From assembly GCA_963747255.1 (NCBI GenBank), contig CAVVEG010000018.1, positions 248,001 through 312,000 on the forward strand: 64,000 nucleotides of DNA. Reading direction: 5' to 3'. How positions within the stretch are numbered: the first letter of the stretch is position 1; every line of letters begins with the position of its first letter. This DNA is from CAIYRG01 sp963747255. GTDB taxonomy: Bacteria; Pseudomonadota; Alphaproteobacteria; Micropepsales; Micropepsaceae. The notes below the pieces were generated by a model that saw nothing but the letters and a program-made list of their open reading frames with translations, was not told where the DNA came from and searched no databases. Made by a program: the position numbers and the translations under genes. Shown here one piece after another: positions 53,962 to 62,177 of the stretch.

Positions 53962-56900
53962 ATGGGCCTGGTTCAATTCGCGCTGCGCCGGCCGCTTTCG
54001 GTTGTGGTCGCTATCGTCGGTATTGTGATCGGAGCTGTTGTCGCGCTTGGCCAGATGCCGCGCGATGTTTTTCCGCCGCTCGGTGTGCCGACCATTTACG
54101 TGGCACAGCCTTACGGTGGTATGGACCCCGCTCAGATGGAGGGGTTTCTTACCTATTATTATGAATACCACTTCCTCTACATCACGGGCATCGAACACGT
54201 TAAATCAAAGTCGATCCAGGGCGCGGCGATCGTCAAACTGCAATTCTATCCGGGGACGGACATGTCGCAGGCCATGTCCGAAACGGTTTCCTACGTAAAT
54301 CGCGCGCGTGCGTTCATGCCGCCGGGGGCGGTGCCGCCGTTTGTGACGCGGTTCGACGCGGGTAGCGTTCCGGTCGGTTATCTCGCATTCGCCAGTGCGA
54401 CACGCACCGTCGGGCAGATACAGGACCTCGCGCTGAACACCATCAGGCCGCTGTTCGCGACATTGCCGGGCGTTTCTGCTCCGCCGCCATTCGGCAGCGG
54501 TCCCCGCACGATTGTCGTCAATCTCGATCCGGAACAACTCCAGGCCTACAACCTGTCTGCACAGGATGTGGTGACCGCCATATCCAACGCCGAGACCATC
54601 AGTCCATCCGGGAACATCGAGATGGGCGAGTTGTACCCGATCGTTCCGGTGAACTCGGTTGTGCGCAACGTGAAGGACCTGGAAGCTGTTGCCCTGAAGC
54701 CGGGCACGTTTCCCGGCGTGTTTGTGCGCGATGTCGCACGCGTCACGGATTCAACGGACATTCCGACGGCCATCGCGCTGGTGAACGGTCTGCGCACGGT
54801 CTACATCCCCGTAACCAAGCGGGCCGATGCGTCAACGCTTTCCGTTGTCAATCTCGTGAAAGCCAATATGGCCAAATTCCAGGCCGCACTGCCCGACGAC
54901 ACCACGATCAGCTATGTGTTTGACCAGTCTCCCTTCGTGACTGGCGCGATTGCTGGCCTGACAACTGAAAGCCTGCTGGGCGCAGTGCTGGCCGGCATCA
55001 TGGTGCTGCTGTTCCTGTTCGATTGGCGAAGTGCGCTGATTGTGGTCGTGAATATCCCGCTTTCGCTCCTTGCAGCGGTGCTGGCGCTGTGGCTGGCCGG
55101 TCAAACGGTCAATCTGATGACTCTCGGCGGGCTTGCACTGGCCGTGGGTATCCTGGTGGACATGTCGACGGTCGTCGTCGAAAATATTCACACCCATGTT
55201 GCGAGGGGTAACGCAATCGGCCGTGCGGTTTCCGATTCCGGCCGCGAAGTCGCCTTGCCTCTGCTGATCGCAATGTTATGCGTCGTCGCGGTTTTCCTGC
55301 CGTCGTTTGGCATGGAAGGCCCTGCGCGGGCGCTTTTCCTGCCGCTGTCGCTTGCCGTCGGCTTTTCAATGGCCGCGTCGTATCTGCTGGCGAGCACTCT
55401 GGTGCCCATCCTTGTGGTTTGGACCCATCGCAAAGACGCACAAGCGGCGACGGTGGTTGCCTCGTCCGGATTTTTTGCCCGGTTGCAATCTGCCTATTCC
55501 GGGATTTTGCAGCGGCTGCTGGTCGCGCGATGGATGGTTGTTCCCCTTTACCTGGGCATCGCCGCCGTCACCATTGCGGTCATATATCCGCGCCTGGGTG
55601 CTGATATTTTCCCCAGATCGGAAGCAGACCAACTGCAGTTGCGCATTCGCGCGCCGACGGGCACGCAGCTTGAAATAACCGAAGCTTACACGCAGAAAAT
55701 TCTGAAGCTGATCAAGGACGAAGCTGGCGAATCCCACGTTACAACGTCGTTGGCGCTGATCGGTGTTCATGGCTCCGCATATCCGATCAATTTCATATAC
55801 CTGTGGAATAGCGGGCCGCAGGAAAGCGTGCTTCAGGTCGAACTGAAAAACGGTTCAGGGATCGATATCGACGCGCTTAAGGAACGACTGCGCCAGCGGA
55901 TCGCAAAGGATATGCGCGAAGTGCAGGTGTCTTTCGAACCCGCCGACATCGTGAGCCGGGTCATGAGCTTTGGCGCATCGACACCGATCGAAGTTGCCGT
56001 GAGCGGTCCCAACCTGGAAAGCGACCGCGCTTTCGCCGATAAAGTGCGCGAAAAGCTCAGCCGACTGCATTCGCTGCGCGATGTGCAATTCGGTCAACCG
56101 CTCGATTATCCATCCGTCAATGTTGCGTTGGATCGCGAGCGCGCCGGAGTTCTCGGAATCACCACGAATGACCTGGCGCGATCGCTTGCGCCGGCCACGT
56201 CATCCAGCCGTTTCACGCAACCGCTCTACTGGGCCGCTCCCAACACCGGTATTGCCTATCAGGTCCAGGTTGAGATTCCGCAACAGGAGATGACCTCGAT
56301 CGAGGACATCAAGGGAATTCCCATCACAGGCGATCGCGGCAACTCGACATTATTGCGTAATGTCGCGAACGTGCAGACCGGCACCATGGTCGGCGAATAT
56401 GACCGCTACAACATGGACCGCATGGTCACCGTGACGGCAAACATCGAAAACGCCGATCTCGGGAGTGTGGCGAAAGAGGTGCAGGAGGCGGTTGCCGGGT
56501 TGGGTAAACCGCCCGCGCGGGTGAATGTCGCCATTCGAGGACAGGTTCAGCCGCTGACCGATCTTCTGACGGCGCTTCGATCGGGGCTTTTGTTTGCAAC
56601 AGTGGCAATCTTCCTCCTGCTGGCCGCGAATTTTCAATCCGTTCAATTGGCCCTGATCACGATTTTGACGGCGCCGGCCGCCATCGCGGGTACCACAGTT
56701 GCGCTGTGGTTATGGCGAAGCACGCTAAATCTCGAGTCCTTCATGGGCGCGATCATGGCCATCGGCGTTGCGGTGGCGAATGCGATCCTGCTCGTCACAT
56801 TCGCGGAACGCAGCCGCATGTCGGGAAAACCGGCTTTGGATGCCGCGATGGATGGCGCGGTCAGCCGCCTGCGTCCGATTTTGATGACGAGCGTTGCGAT

Positions 56901-57126
56901 GATCGCGGGCATGCTTCCGATGGCAGTCGGATTTGGCGAAACGGGAGGCCAGGCGGCGCCGCTTGGCCGGGCGGTCGTGGGTGGACTTGCAGCAGCCACG
57001 CTCGCGACGCTTTTCGTGCTGCCCGGCGTTTTTGCGCTGGTACGGGCAAACGCCGGCCGGCATTCGCCATCTCTGGATCCGGATGATCCCGCAAGTGCAT
57101 ATTCACGCGCGAAATTGGGTCAATAA
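53962..57126 (+). CDS. RND efflux pump inner-membrane component
   Basis: This 1054-residue protein has the 12-span layout of the AcrB/HAE superfamily. The N-terminus MGLVQFALRRPLSVVVAIVG, docking segments such as VHGSAYPINFIYLWNSG and the helix TLGGLALAVGILVDMSTVVVENIH are visible. At TM4 the position usually DD reads D-M, so only one of the two proton-relay aspartates is present. The start is preferred at 53962 with GGAGA upstream. The adaptor follows 4 bases later; no TolC-type outer-membrane factor is encoded in the window. Confidence 0.92.
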   Translation: MGLVQFALRRPLSVVVAIVGIVIGAVVALGQMPRDVFPPLGVPTIYVAQPYGGMDPAQMEGFLTYYYEYHFLYITGIEHVKSKSIQGAAIVKLQFYPGTDMSQAMSETVSYVNRARAFMPPGAVPPFVTRFDAGSVPVGYLAFASATRTVGQIQDLALNTIRPLFATLPGVSAPPPFGSGPRTIVVNLDPEQLQAYNLSAQDVVTAISNAETISPSGNIEMGELYPIVPVNSVVRNVKDLEAVALKPGTFPGVFVRDVARVTDSTDIPTAIALVNGLRTVYIPVTKRADASTLSVVNLVKANMAKFQAALPDDTTISYVFDQSPFVTGAIAGLTTESLLGAVLAGIMVLLFLFDWRSALIVVVNIPLSLLAAVLALWLAGQTVNLMTLGGLALAVGILVDMSTVVVENIHTHVARGNAIGRAVSDSGREVALPLLIAMLCVVAVFLPSFGMEGPARALFLPLSLAVGFSMAASYLLASTLVPILVVWTHRKDAQAATVVASSGFFARLQSAYSGILQRLLVARWMVVPLYLGIAAVTIAVIYPRLGADIFPRSEADQLQLRIRAPTGTQLEITEAYTQKILKLIKDEAGESHVTTSLALIGVHGSAYPINFIYLWNSGPQESVLQVELKNGSGIDIDALKERLRQRIAKDMREVQVSFEPADIVSRVMSFGASTPIEVAVSGPNLESDRAFADKVREKLSRLHSLRDVQFGQPLDYPSVNVALDRERAGVLGITTNDLARSLAPATSSSRFTQPLYWAAPNTGIAYQVQVEIPQQEMTSIEDIKGIPITGDRGNSTLLRNVANVQTGTMVGEYDRYNMDRMVTVTANIENADLGSVAKEVQEAVAGLGKPPARVNVAIRGQVQPLTDLLTALRSGLLFATVAIFLLLAANFQSVQLALITILTAPAAIAGTTVALWLWRSTLNLESFMGAIMAIGVAVANAILLVTFAERSRMSGKPALDAAMDGAVSRLRPILMTSVAMIAGMLPMAVGFGETGGQAAPLGRAVVGGLAAATLATLFVLPGVFALVRANAGRHSPSLDPDDPASAYSRAKLGQ

Positions 57127-57130
57127 AGTC

Positions 57131-58252
57131 ATGCGAAATTTTTGGATTGGCCGTGTTTCGGTGCTTGCTGCGATCATCCTGATCGGCGGCGGTGCAGCCA
57201 TTTTTCTCCACCCCCAGCCAAACAGTGCCTCGGCTGCTGCGCCTCAACCTGCTCCCGTGCAAACGGTGCAGACGGTTCGGCCGGTCCGCGCGGATATCGG
57301 CCACAGCTTCAACACAAACGCCACCATCGAGGCATTCGAAACGGCGGACCTTTATCCGAAGGTTTCAGGATATTTGTCGGATGTGCGGGTGGATATTGGC
57401 GACCATGTGAGGTCGGGACAGCTGCTCGCCTCGATCAGTCTTCCCGAGACCGAAAAGGAACTCGCGCAGGCCGAAGCGACGATCGCATCAAAACGGGCAG
57501 ATCTGGCGTTGGCCCAGATCACGTTGCAACGTCAGGAAGGGCTGGCGAAAATCCAGGCTACTCCCCAGCAGACTTATGACGAAGCAAAGGCAAGAGCTGC
57601 TGTTGCCGCTGCCGATGTCGATCTTGCGATCGCAACGGCGGATCAGATTCGGACGACGCTCGCCTATACGCGAATCATCGCGCCGTTTGATGGCGTAGTC
57701 GCGCGACGGCTCGTAAACCGGGGCGATTTTGTGCAGTCGGCCAGCACCGGACGCACGACGCCGTTGTTCACGGTTCAGCGCATCGATGTCGTTCGTATCT
57801 TCTGCAACGTTCCGGAATCCGATGTTTCCGAACTGCGCCTCGGATTGCCTGCCAGCATCAAGCCTTATGGCTGGGACAAACCGATCTCCGGAAAAGTCAC
57901 CCAATTCGAGGGACGCCTGGATCCGCAGACCCGGAATATGAGAACGGAGATCGACGTCCCAAATCCTGGAGCTCGCCTCTATCCCGGGATGTACGCGCAG
58001 GTCGCGCTCGAAACCGAAGTTCACCATAAGGCGATGACATTGCCGGTTTCTGCGGTCGGAGACGGCGCGGGCGGTCGTTTTGTTTATGCAATCCGGCAGG
58101 ATCGCGTTGTGCGCCTGCCTGTCCGGATCGGAATGATCGAAGGCGGGATGGCCGAAATCGCTGATGGCCTTTCCGAAAAGGACGAAGTGCTTGCGTCCGC
58201 CCAGGGCGCCCCCCCAGCGGGAACCATCGTCAAATCAACGCCGCGGGCGTGA
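57131..58252 (+). CDS. RND periplasmic adaptor (HlyD/MFP family)
   Basis: The product has 373 residues from ATG 57131. It has an N-terminal membrane anchor, then the lipoyl half-motif NATIEAFETADLYPKVSGYL with VDIGDHVRSGQLL. A coiled coil (ETEKELAQAEATIASKRADL to AQITLQRQEGLAKIQ), the second lipoyl half (RIIAPFDGVVARR) and a beta-barrel complete it. The adaptor normally precedes the pump; here it follows. It joins the pump to an outer-membrane channel encoded elsewhere. Confidence 0.9.
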   Translation: MRNFWIGRVSVLAAIILIGGGAAIFLHPQPNSASAAAPQPAPVQTVQTVRPVRADIGHSFNTNATIEAFETADLYPKVSGYLSDVRVDIGDHVRSGQLLASISLPETEKELAQAEATIASKRADLALAQITLQRQEGLAKIQATPQQTYDEAKARAAVAAADVDLAIATADQIRTTLAYTRIIAPFDGVVARRLVNRGDFVQSASTGRTTPLFTVQRIDVVRIFCNVPESDVSELRLGLPASIKPYGWDKPISGKVTQFEGRLDPQTRNMRTEIDVPNPGARLYPGMYAQVALETEVHHKAMTLPVSAVGDGAGGRFVYAIRQDRVVRLPVRIGMIEGGMAEIADGLSEKDEVLASAQGAPPAGTIVKSTPRA

Positions 58253-58275
58253 GGCTTCTTTCTTTGCCGCGCTGA

Positions 58276-58653
58276 TTATACGCGGGTTCGCGATACGACC
58301 TTGAACGGGCGCATGACGCCGTCATGTTCGGTGATCGAAACATAGGCGCCAGGGGTCAATGCGTGACGATCGAGTTTGAAAAACGGCTCGTCATCCTCCG
58401 TGCTCCTGCCGTCATAGTCGAAGCGCCAGCCGTGGCCCACATGGCGCAGCATGCCATTCTCGACCTCCTGACCGGAAAACCGCGAAACGCGGCAGCGCTC
58501 CTTTGATTCCGCCCAGGCTTTCGGGTCGATATGCCCCTCCGTTGTCAAAGGCGCGACAAATTCATAGCCATGTTCGCTGCTGCCTTCGGGAAATTCTGGC
58601 GTGCGTGCGAGCTCAAGCCTGATGCGCTGCAGGATCGGTCCCGATGAAATCAT
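58276..58653 (-). CDS. Conserved hypothetical coupled to fixK
   Basis: This 125-residue soluble protein has no signal peptide (MISSGPILQRIRLELARTPE). It contains a compact mixed fold with DYDGRSTEDDEPFFKLDRHA and the C-terminal MRPFKVVSRTRV. Its ATG overlaps the fixK stop by ATGA, so it is co-translated with the regulator, and it converges on the RND adaptor. I do not recognise a characterised family. Position suggests a role in the FixK response or a FixK target in the same transcript. Confidence 0.72.
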   Translation of the reverse strand: MISSGPILQRIRLELARTPEFPEGSSEHGYEFVAPLTTEGHIDPKAWAESKERCRVSRFSGQEVENGMLRHVGHGWRFDYDGRSTEDDEPFFKLDRHALTPGAYVSITEHDGVMRPFKVVSRTRV

Positions 58654-59372
58654 TGGTCTTCTCCGTCCGCCAGGGCGTAAAGCGCATCGACGTTGCGGAT
58701 CGTCAGTTCATGCAGACCCGGGATGTCGATCAGTCTGTCGCGTTTCATGGCCGAAAGCACGCGGCACACGGTTTCAATCGTAAGTCCGAGGAAGTCTGCG
58801 ACGTCCTGGCGGCTCATGGGAATGTCGAGATGCGAGGTTTCAGTGCCGTCTTCACGCTCAATCAGCATGACCAGGAAGGATGCGACTTTTTCTTTTGCCG
58901 TCTGCCGGCCGAGTATCACCAGATGATTCTGAACGTCCCTCACCCGGTTTGAGAGGAGCGATCCGAAGAAACGGCGCAGGACGGGCCGCTCTTCGGTCAG
59001 ACGCTCGATCTGGCGCTGCGGGTAACAGGCGAGGACAACATCGCTGACCGCTTCTGCGGTGAAGCTGTGTTCGGCCATATCGACGAAGCTGAAGAAATCG
59101 CCGGGCAGAAGGAATTGCGCGATCTGGCGGCGCCCGTCGGCGAGGTGCTTGCACAGCCGTACGGCTCCGGAAACGACGCTGTAGGCGTATTCCGCAGAGT
59201 CACCCTCGTTGAAGATGGTCTCGCCACGGTCGAAGCGCAGCTTCGACCCGGTCCGGTGCAGTATCTGGAAATCGTCATCGGTGCCCGTAAGGGACCCGGA
59301 TGGCCGTTTGCCGGGAAAGGGCCAGACCCGGGAGGGAGGAATTGGAAGTCTGGTAATTTCAGCAATCGACAT
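58650..59372 (-). CDS. fixK: FixK-type CRP/FNR regulator
   Basis: The product has 240 residues from ATG 59372 with AGGGGA upstream; the longer frame to 59519 is not family-like. The cNMP-like beta roll holds FDRGETIFNEGDSAEYAYSV and RQIAQFLLPGDFFSFVDMAE, and the helix-turn-helix is SRQDVADFLGLTIETVCRVL. It lacks the N-terminal cysteine cluster of Fnr, so it is FixK rather than Fnr, and should recognise TTGAT-N4-ATCAA. It is probably activated by FixLJ. Confidence 0.9.
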   Translation of the reverse strand: MSIAEITRLPIPPSRVWPFPGKRPSGSLTGTDDDFQILHRTGSKLRFDRGETIFNEGDSAEYAYSVVSGAVRLCKHLADGRRQIAQFLLPGDFFSFVDMAEHSFTAEAVSDVVLACYPQRQIERLTEERPVLRRFFGSLLSNRVRDVQNHLVILGRQTAKEKVASFLVMLIEREDGTETSHLDIPMSRQDVADFLGLTIETVCRVLSAMKRDRLIDIPGLHELTIRNVDALYALADGEDQ

Positions 59373-59452
59373 CTGGGATCCCCTGCGGGTTTGTGCTTCG
59401 AACGCCTGCACACTGCATCCAACACCGGCCGCAGAAAATTCAGGAAATCCCC

Positions 59453-59470
59453 CTACGCAAACATACTTAG
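59453..59470 (-). promoter_or_regulatory. Possible FixJ site upstream of fixK
   Basis: On the minus strand the segment reads CTAAGTATGTTTGCGTAG, about 80-98 bases before the fixK start. It loosely resembles the GTAMGTAG-type FixJ half-site. The match is partial and the call rests on position plus the known fixLJ-to-fixK cascade. Confidence 0.3.
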
Positions 59471-59481
59471 CCTGTTTCGGC

Positions 59482-59802
59482 TTACTCGGCCGGAAGCACC
59501 GAAAGATACGCCATGACATCGTTGATCTGTTTGCGCGAGAGCATGATTCCGGGCATTGGCGGATGCGGGTCCATCAGCCAGCCGCGGATCCAGCGGGGAT
59601 CGGTCTTGTTGTCGCGGGCCAGGAAGGAAAGGGGCGGCGCGCTGTCCGAGGCGGCCTTTGTGCCACTTGGCGCATGGCAGGCAGTACAGGAATTCATCAC
59701 CAGCTGACGCCCCGCTTCCGGATCGCCCGGCACATCCATTGCGTGAGCAGACCCTGCGCAGAGCGCAATCAATCCGAATGCTGCAAAAATCTGTTTTCTC
59801 AT
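59482..59802 (-). CDS. Small periplasmic c-type cytochrome
   Basis: This 106-residue protein has a signal peptide (MRKQIFAAFGLIALCAG). The single haem motif is CTACHAPSG, and the likely distal Met is in HPPMPGIMLSRKQIND. The gene lies between fixK and fixL, with a perfect FNR/FixK box centred 67 bases upstream of its start codon. That is where an activator at -41.5 would sit if transcription starts about 26 bases before the ATG. It is probably part of micro-oxic respiration. Confidence 0.87.
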   Translation of the reverse strand: MRKQIFAAFGLIALCAGSAHAMDVPGDPEAGRQLVMNSCTACHAPSGTKAASDSAPPLSFLARDNKTDPRWIRGWLMDPHPPMPGIMLSRKQINDVMAYLSVLPAE

Positions 59803-59862
59803 CGGTTTCTCCCGAACAATCCGTTTACCCGTGAATTCTTAGCGATCATTGAGGGAAGCTCC

Positions 59863-59876
59863 TTGATCGGGATCAA
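59863..59876. promoter_or_regulatory. FNR/FixK box (TTGAT-N4-ATCAA)
   Basis: TTGATCGGGATCAA is a perfect 14-bp FNR/FixK palindrome in the divergent region between the cytochrome c gene and fixL. It could control the cytochrome by activation at -41.5. It lies 34 bases before the fixL start codon at 59910, where it could also give feedback on fixLJ. Confidence 0.85.
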
Positions 59877-59909
59877 CGGAAGGTGGCAATCGGCAAAATC
59901 CTGCGCTAA

Positions 59910-61031
59910 ATGAGGCAAATGCCGCAGACAATTTCGGAGGATGTCCTGTTTCGCACGCTGATTTCGACTGCCGTCGACGGGATCATTGTGATCGATCATG
60001 AGGCAAGAATCAGCGTTTACAGCCAATCGGCCCAGAATCTGTTTGGTTATGCGCCGGAAGAGGTGATCGGGCGCAATGTCAAAATGCTCATGCCTTCGCC
60101 CTACCAGGAAGAACATGACGGATACATTCAGAATTACCTGCAGACGGGGCGGAAACGTATCATCGGGATCGGCCGCGAAGTTGTTGGCCGCCGGAAGGAC
60201 GGCGCCACCTTTCCGATGTACTTATCCGTCGGCGAAGGCGCGCTGGACGGCGAACGAATCTTTGTCGGCATCGTGCACGACCTGACGGCCCGCACGGTCA
60301 CCGCGCAACGCGTTCAGGATCTGCAAAGTGAATTGCTGCATGTGTCCCGGCTTTCAGCCATGGGCCAGATGACAGCCGCAATTGCCCATGAGCTTAATCA
60401 GCCGCTGAGCGCAATTCTCAATTATATCAATGCGGCAAAGCGGACGATATCCCAGGTCAAGGATGCCAATGGGACCAGGATTACCGAACTCATTGACAAG
60501 GCTGCGGCGCAGACGGCGCGAGCCGGTCAGATCATTCGGCAATTGCGCGATTTCGTCGAAAAGCGTGAAACCGCGCGGGCCGCTGCAAACGTCAATCTTG
60601 TGATCGAAGAAGCGGTCTCCCTCGCTTCCGTGAACTCCGCGGACCCAAATGTAAGGTTGCATATGGCGCTTGAACCGAACCTGCCACCAGTTCTGATGGA
60701 CAAAGTGCAAATTCAGCAGGTGATCGTAAATCTGGTGCGAAACAGCGTGGAGGCCATGCAGGCTGTTGCGCGGCGGGAATTGAAAATCGCCACCGGGCTC
60801 GCATCCGAGGGCATAATCATCACGGTTTCCGACTCGGGACCCGGGCTTCCGGAGGAAGTGGCGAGTCGCCTGTTCCATCCTTTTGTGACGACCAAGGAAA
60901 AAGGCATGGGAATCGGGTTGTCGATCTGCCGATCGATCGTCGAGGCGCATGGGGGACGAATCTGGGCCGGCGCCGGCGACCAGGGTGGTGCAGCGTTCCA
61001 CCTGATTCTGCCGCCGGTGCTGGAGGAATAG
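59910..61031 (+). CDS. fixL: FixL oxygen-sensing PAS histidine kinase (soluble type)
   Basis: This 373-residue kinase carries a haem PAS domain and HisKA/HATPase domains, with no membrane segments. The proximal haem ligand is His69 in PSPYQEEHDGYI, followed by IIGIGRE with the Arg (position 89) that lines the haem pocket. The phospho-acceptor is His160 in AIAHELNQPLSAI. The N-box QQVIVNLVRNSVEAM and G-box SDSGPGLPEE follow. Start 59910 or 59919. It precedes fixJ by 4 bases and phosphorylates it when oxygen is low. Confidence 0.94.
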   Translation: MRQMPQTISEDVLFRTLISTAVDGIIVIDHEARISVYSQSAQNLFGYAPEEVIGRNVKMLMPSPYQEEHDGYIQNYLQTGRKRIIGIGREVVGRRKDGATFPMYLSVGEGALDGERIFVGIVHDLTARTVTAQRVQDLQSELLHVSRLSAMGQMTAAIAHELNQPLSAILNYINAAKRTISQVKDANGTRITELIDKAAAQTARAGQIIRQLRDFVEKRETARAAANVNLVIEEAVSLASVNSADPNVRLHMALEPNLPPVLMDKVQIQQVIVNLVRNSVEAMQAVARRELKIATGLASEGIIITVSDSGPGLPEEVASRLFHPFVTTKEKGMGIGLSICRSIVEAHGGRIWAGAGDQGGAAFHLILPPVLEE

Positions 61032-61035
61032 TGCG

Positions 61036-61662
61036 ATGGCGGAACGCCCGATTCTGATCGTGGATGATGACGCCGATGTCAGGGATTCGCTCCGGGCTTT
61101 GCTGGAGTCTTCCGGGTTTGCAATTCGGGACCATAGTTCGGCAAGCGGCGTTCTGTCCGATCCGGCGCTGGAAACGGGGCTGTGCCTGATCGCGGACATC
61201 CGGATGCCGGAGATGGACGGATTGCAGCTGCAGGAGGAGTTGAACCGCCGAAAAGCACAGTTGCCCGTCATCGTTGTGACCGGACATGGCGATGTGCCGC
61301 TTGCGGTCCGCGCCATGAAGGCAGGCGCGATCGATTTTCTGGAAAAGCCCTTCGATGAAGAGCTTCTGCTCGCGGCGGTCCGCCGCGCCAGGTTGGCCGC
61401 CGAACAGGCGCGAAGCCAGGGCGAAAGCGGAGAGCAGGCCGCCCGGCTCATTGCCCAACTGACGCCGCGGGAACGCGATGTGCTGAAGCATCTGGTGGCC
61501 GGTCGCTCGAACAAGGTGATCGCTTACGAGCTGTCCATTTCGCCACGAACCGTCGAGATTCACCGGGCGCATTTGATGGACAAGATGCAGGCGCGCAGCC
61601 TGTCGGATCTCATCCGGGCGGCTCTGGCGGCCGGGTTCAATCCGGATTCTCCGGGTACTTAG
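61036..61662 (+). CDS. fixJ: FixJ response regulator
   Basis: This 208-residue protein has a receiver domain with acidic pocket VDDDADVRDS and phosphoacceptor Asp54 (LIADIRMPEMDG). The lysine region is FLEKPFDEELLL. The LuxR-type output is LTPRERDVLKHLVAGRSNKV with YELSISPRTVEIHRAHL. GGAGGA lies just upstream, overlapping the end of fixL. It probably activates fixK. Confidence 0.94.
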   Translation: MAERPILIVDDDADVRDSLRALLESSGFAIRDHSSASGVLSDPALETGLCLIADIRMPEMDGLQLQEELNRRKAQLPVIVVTGHGDVPLAVRAMKAGAIDFLEKPFDEELLLAAVRRARLAAEQARSQGESGEQAARLIAQLTPRERDVLKHLVAGRSNKVIAYELSISPRTVEIHRAHLMDKMQARSLSDLIRAALAAGFNPDSPGT

Positions 61663-61758
61663 CTGCGGCAGTCCGGATAGGGGTAACTCCTTATTTTCGG
61701 CCGGCTCCGGCCGCACTATTTGTTTTGCTGCGCGACGGATTTGATGCGGTGGAGAGAT

Positions 61759-62166
61759 ATGTTGCAGGCGCGAAAAGTTCCTACGATCTACATAGTCGAC
61801 GACGACGATGCCGTCCGCGACTCCTTGCGCATGCTTCTCGAATCGTTTGGTTTCGATGTTCGCGATTTTAGTTCGGCCATGGAGTTTCTGTCGCACCGTA
61901 ACGGAACGCATGGGGCGTGTCTGCTGCTCGATCTGCACATGCCGGTGATGGGCGGAATTGATCTTCTGGAGCATATGAGAGCAGAGGGCTCGCAGTTGCC
62001 GACGATCGTGATTACCGGCCGCAGCGACCCGGCCACAAGGCAACGTGCATTGCAGACCGGAGCATTCGAGGTCTTTGACAAGCCTGTGGCCGACGACGCC
62101 CTGCTGAATGCGATCGGCCGGGCGGTCGACAGCGGTACGGCTGTCGCCACGGCCCGGCGCGCCTGA
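61759..62166 (+). CDS. Orphan FixJ-like receiver-only response regulator
   Basis: The product has 135 residues from ATG 61759 with GGAGAG upstream (MLQARKVPTIYIVDDDDAVR). The receiver fold has Asp58 in ACLLLDLHMPVMGG and the lysine of VFDKPVADDA, and ends after a short helix. It lacks the DNA-binding domain. The sequence is close to FixJ receivers, so it may compete for phosphate from FixL or act through a protein partner. It is separated from fixJ by about 97 bases. Confidence 0.85.
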   Translation: MLQARKVPTIYIVDDDDAVRDSLRMLLESFGFDVRDFSSAMEFLSHRNGTHGACLLLDLHMPVMGGIDLLEHMRAEGSQLPTIVITGRSDPATRQRALQTGAFEVFDKPVADDALLNAIGRAVDSGTAVATARRA

Positions 62167-62177
62167 CTGGAGATCGC

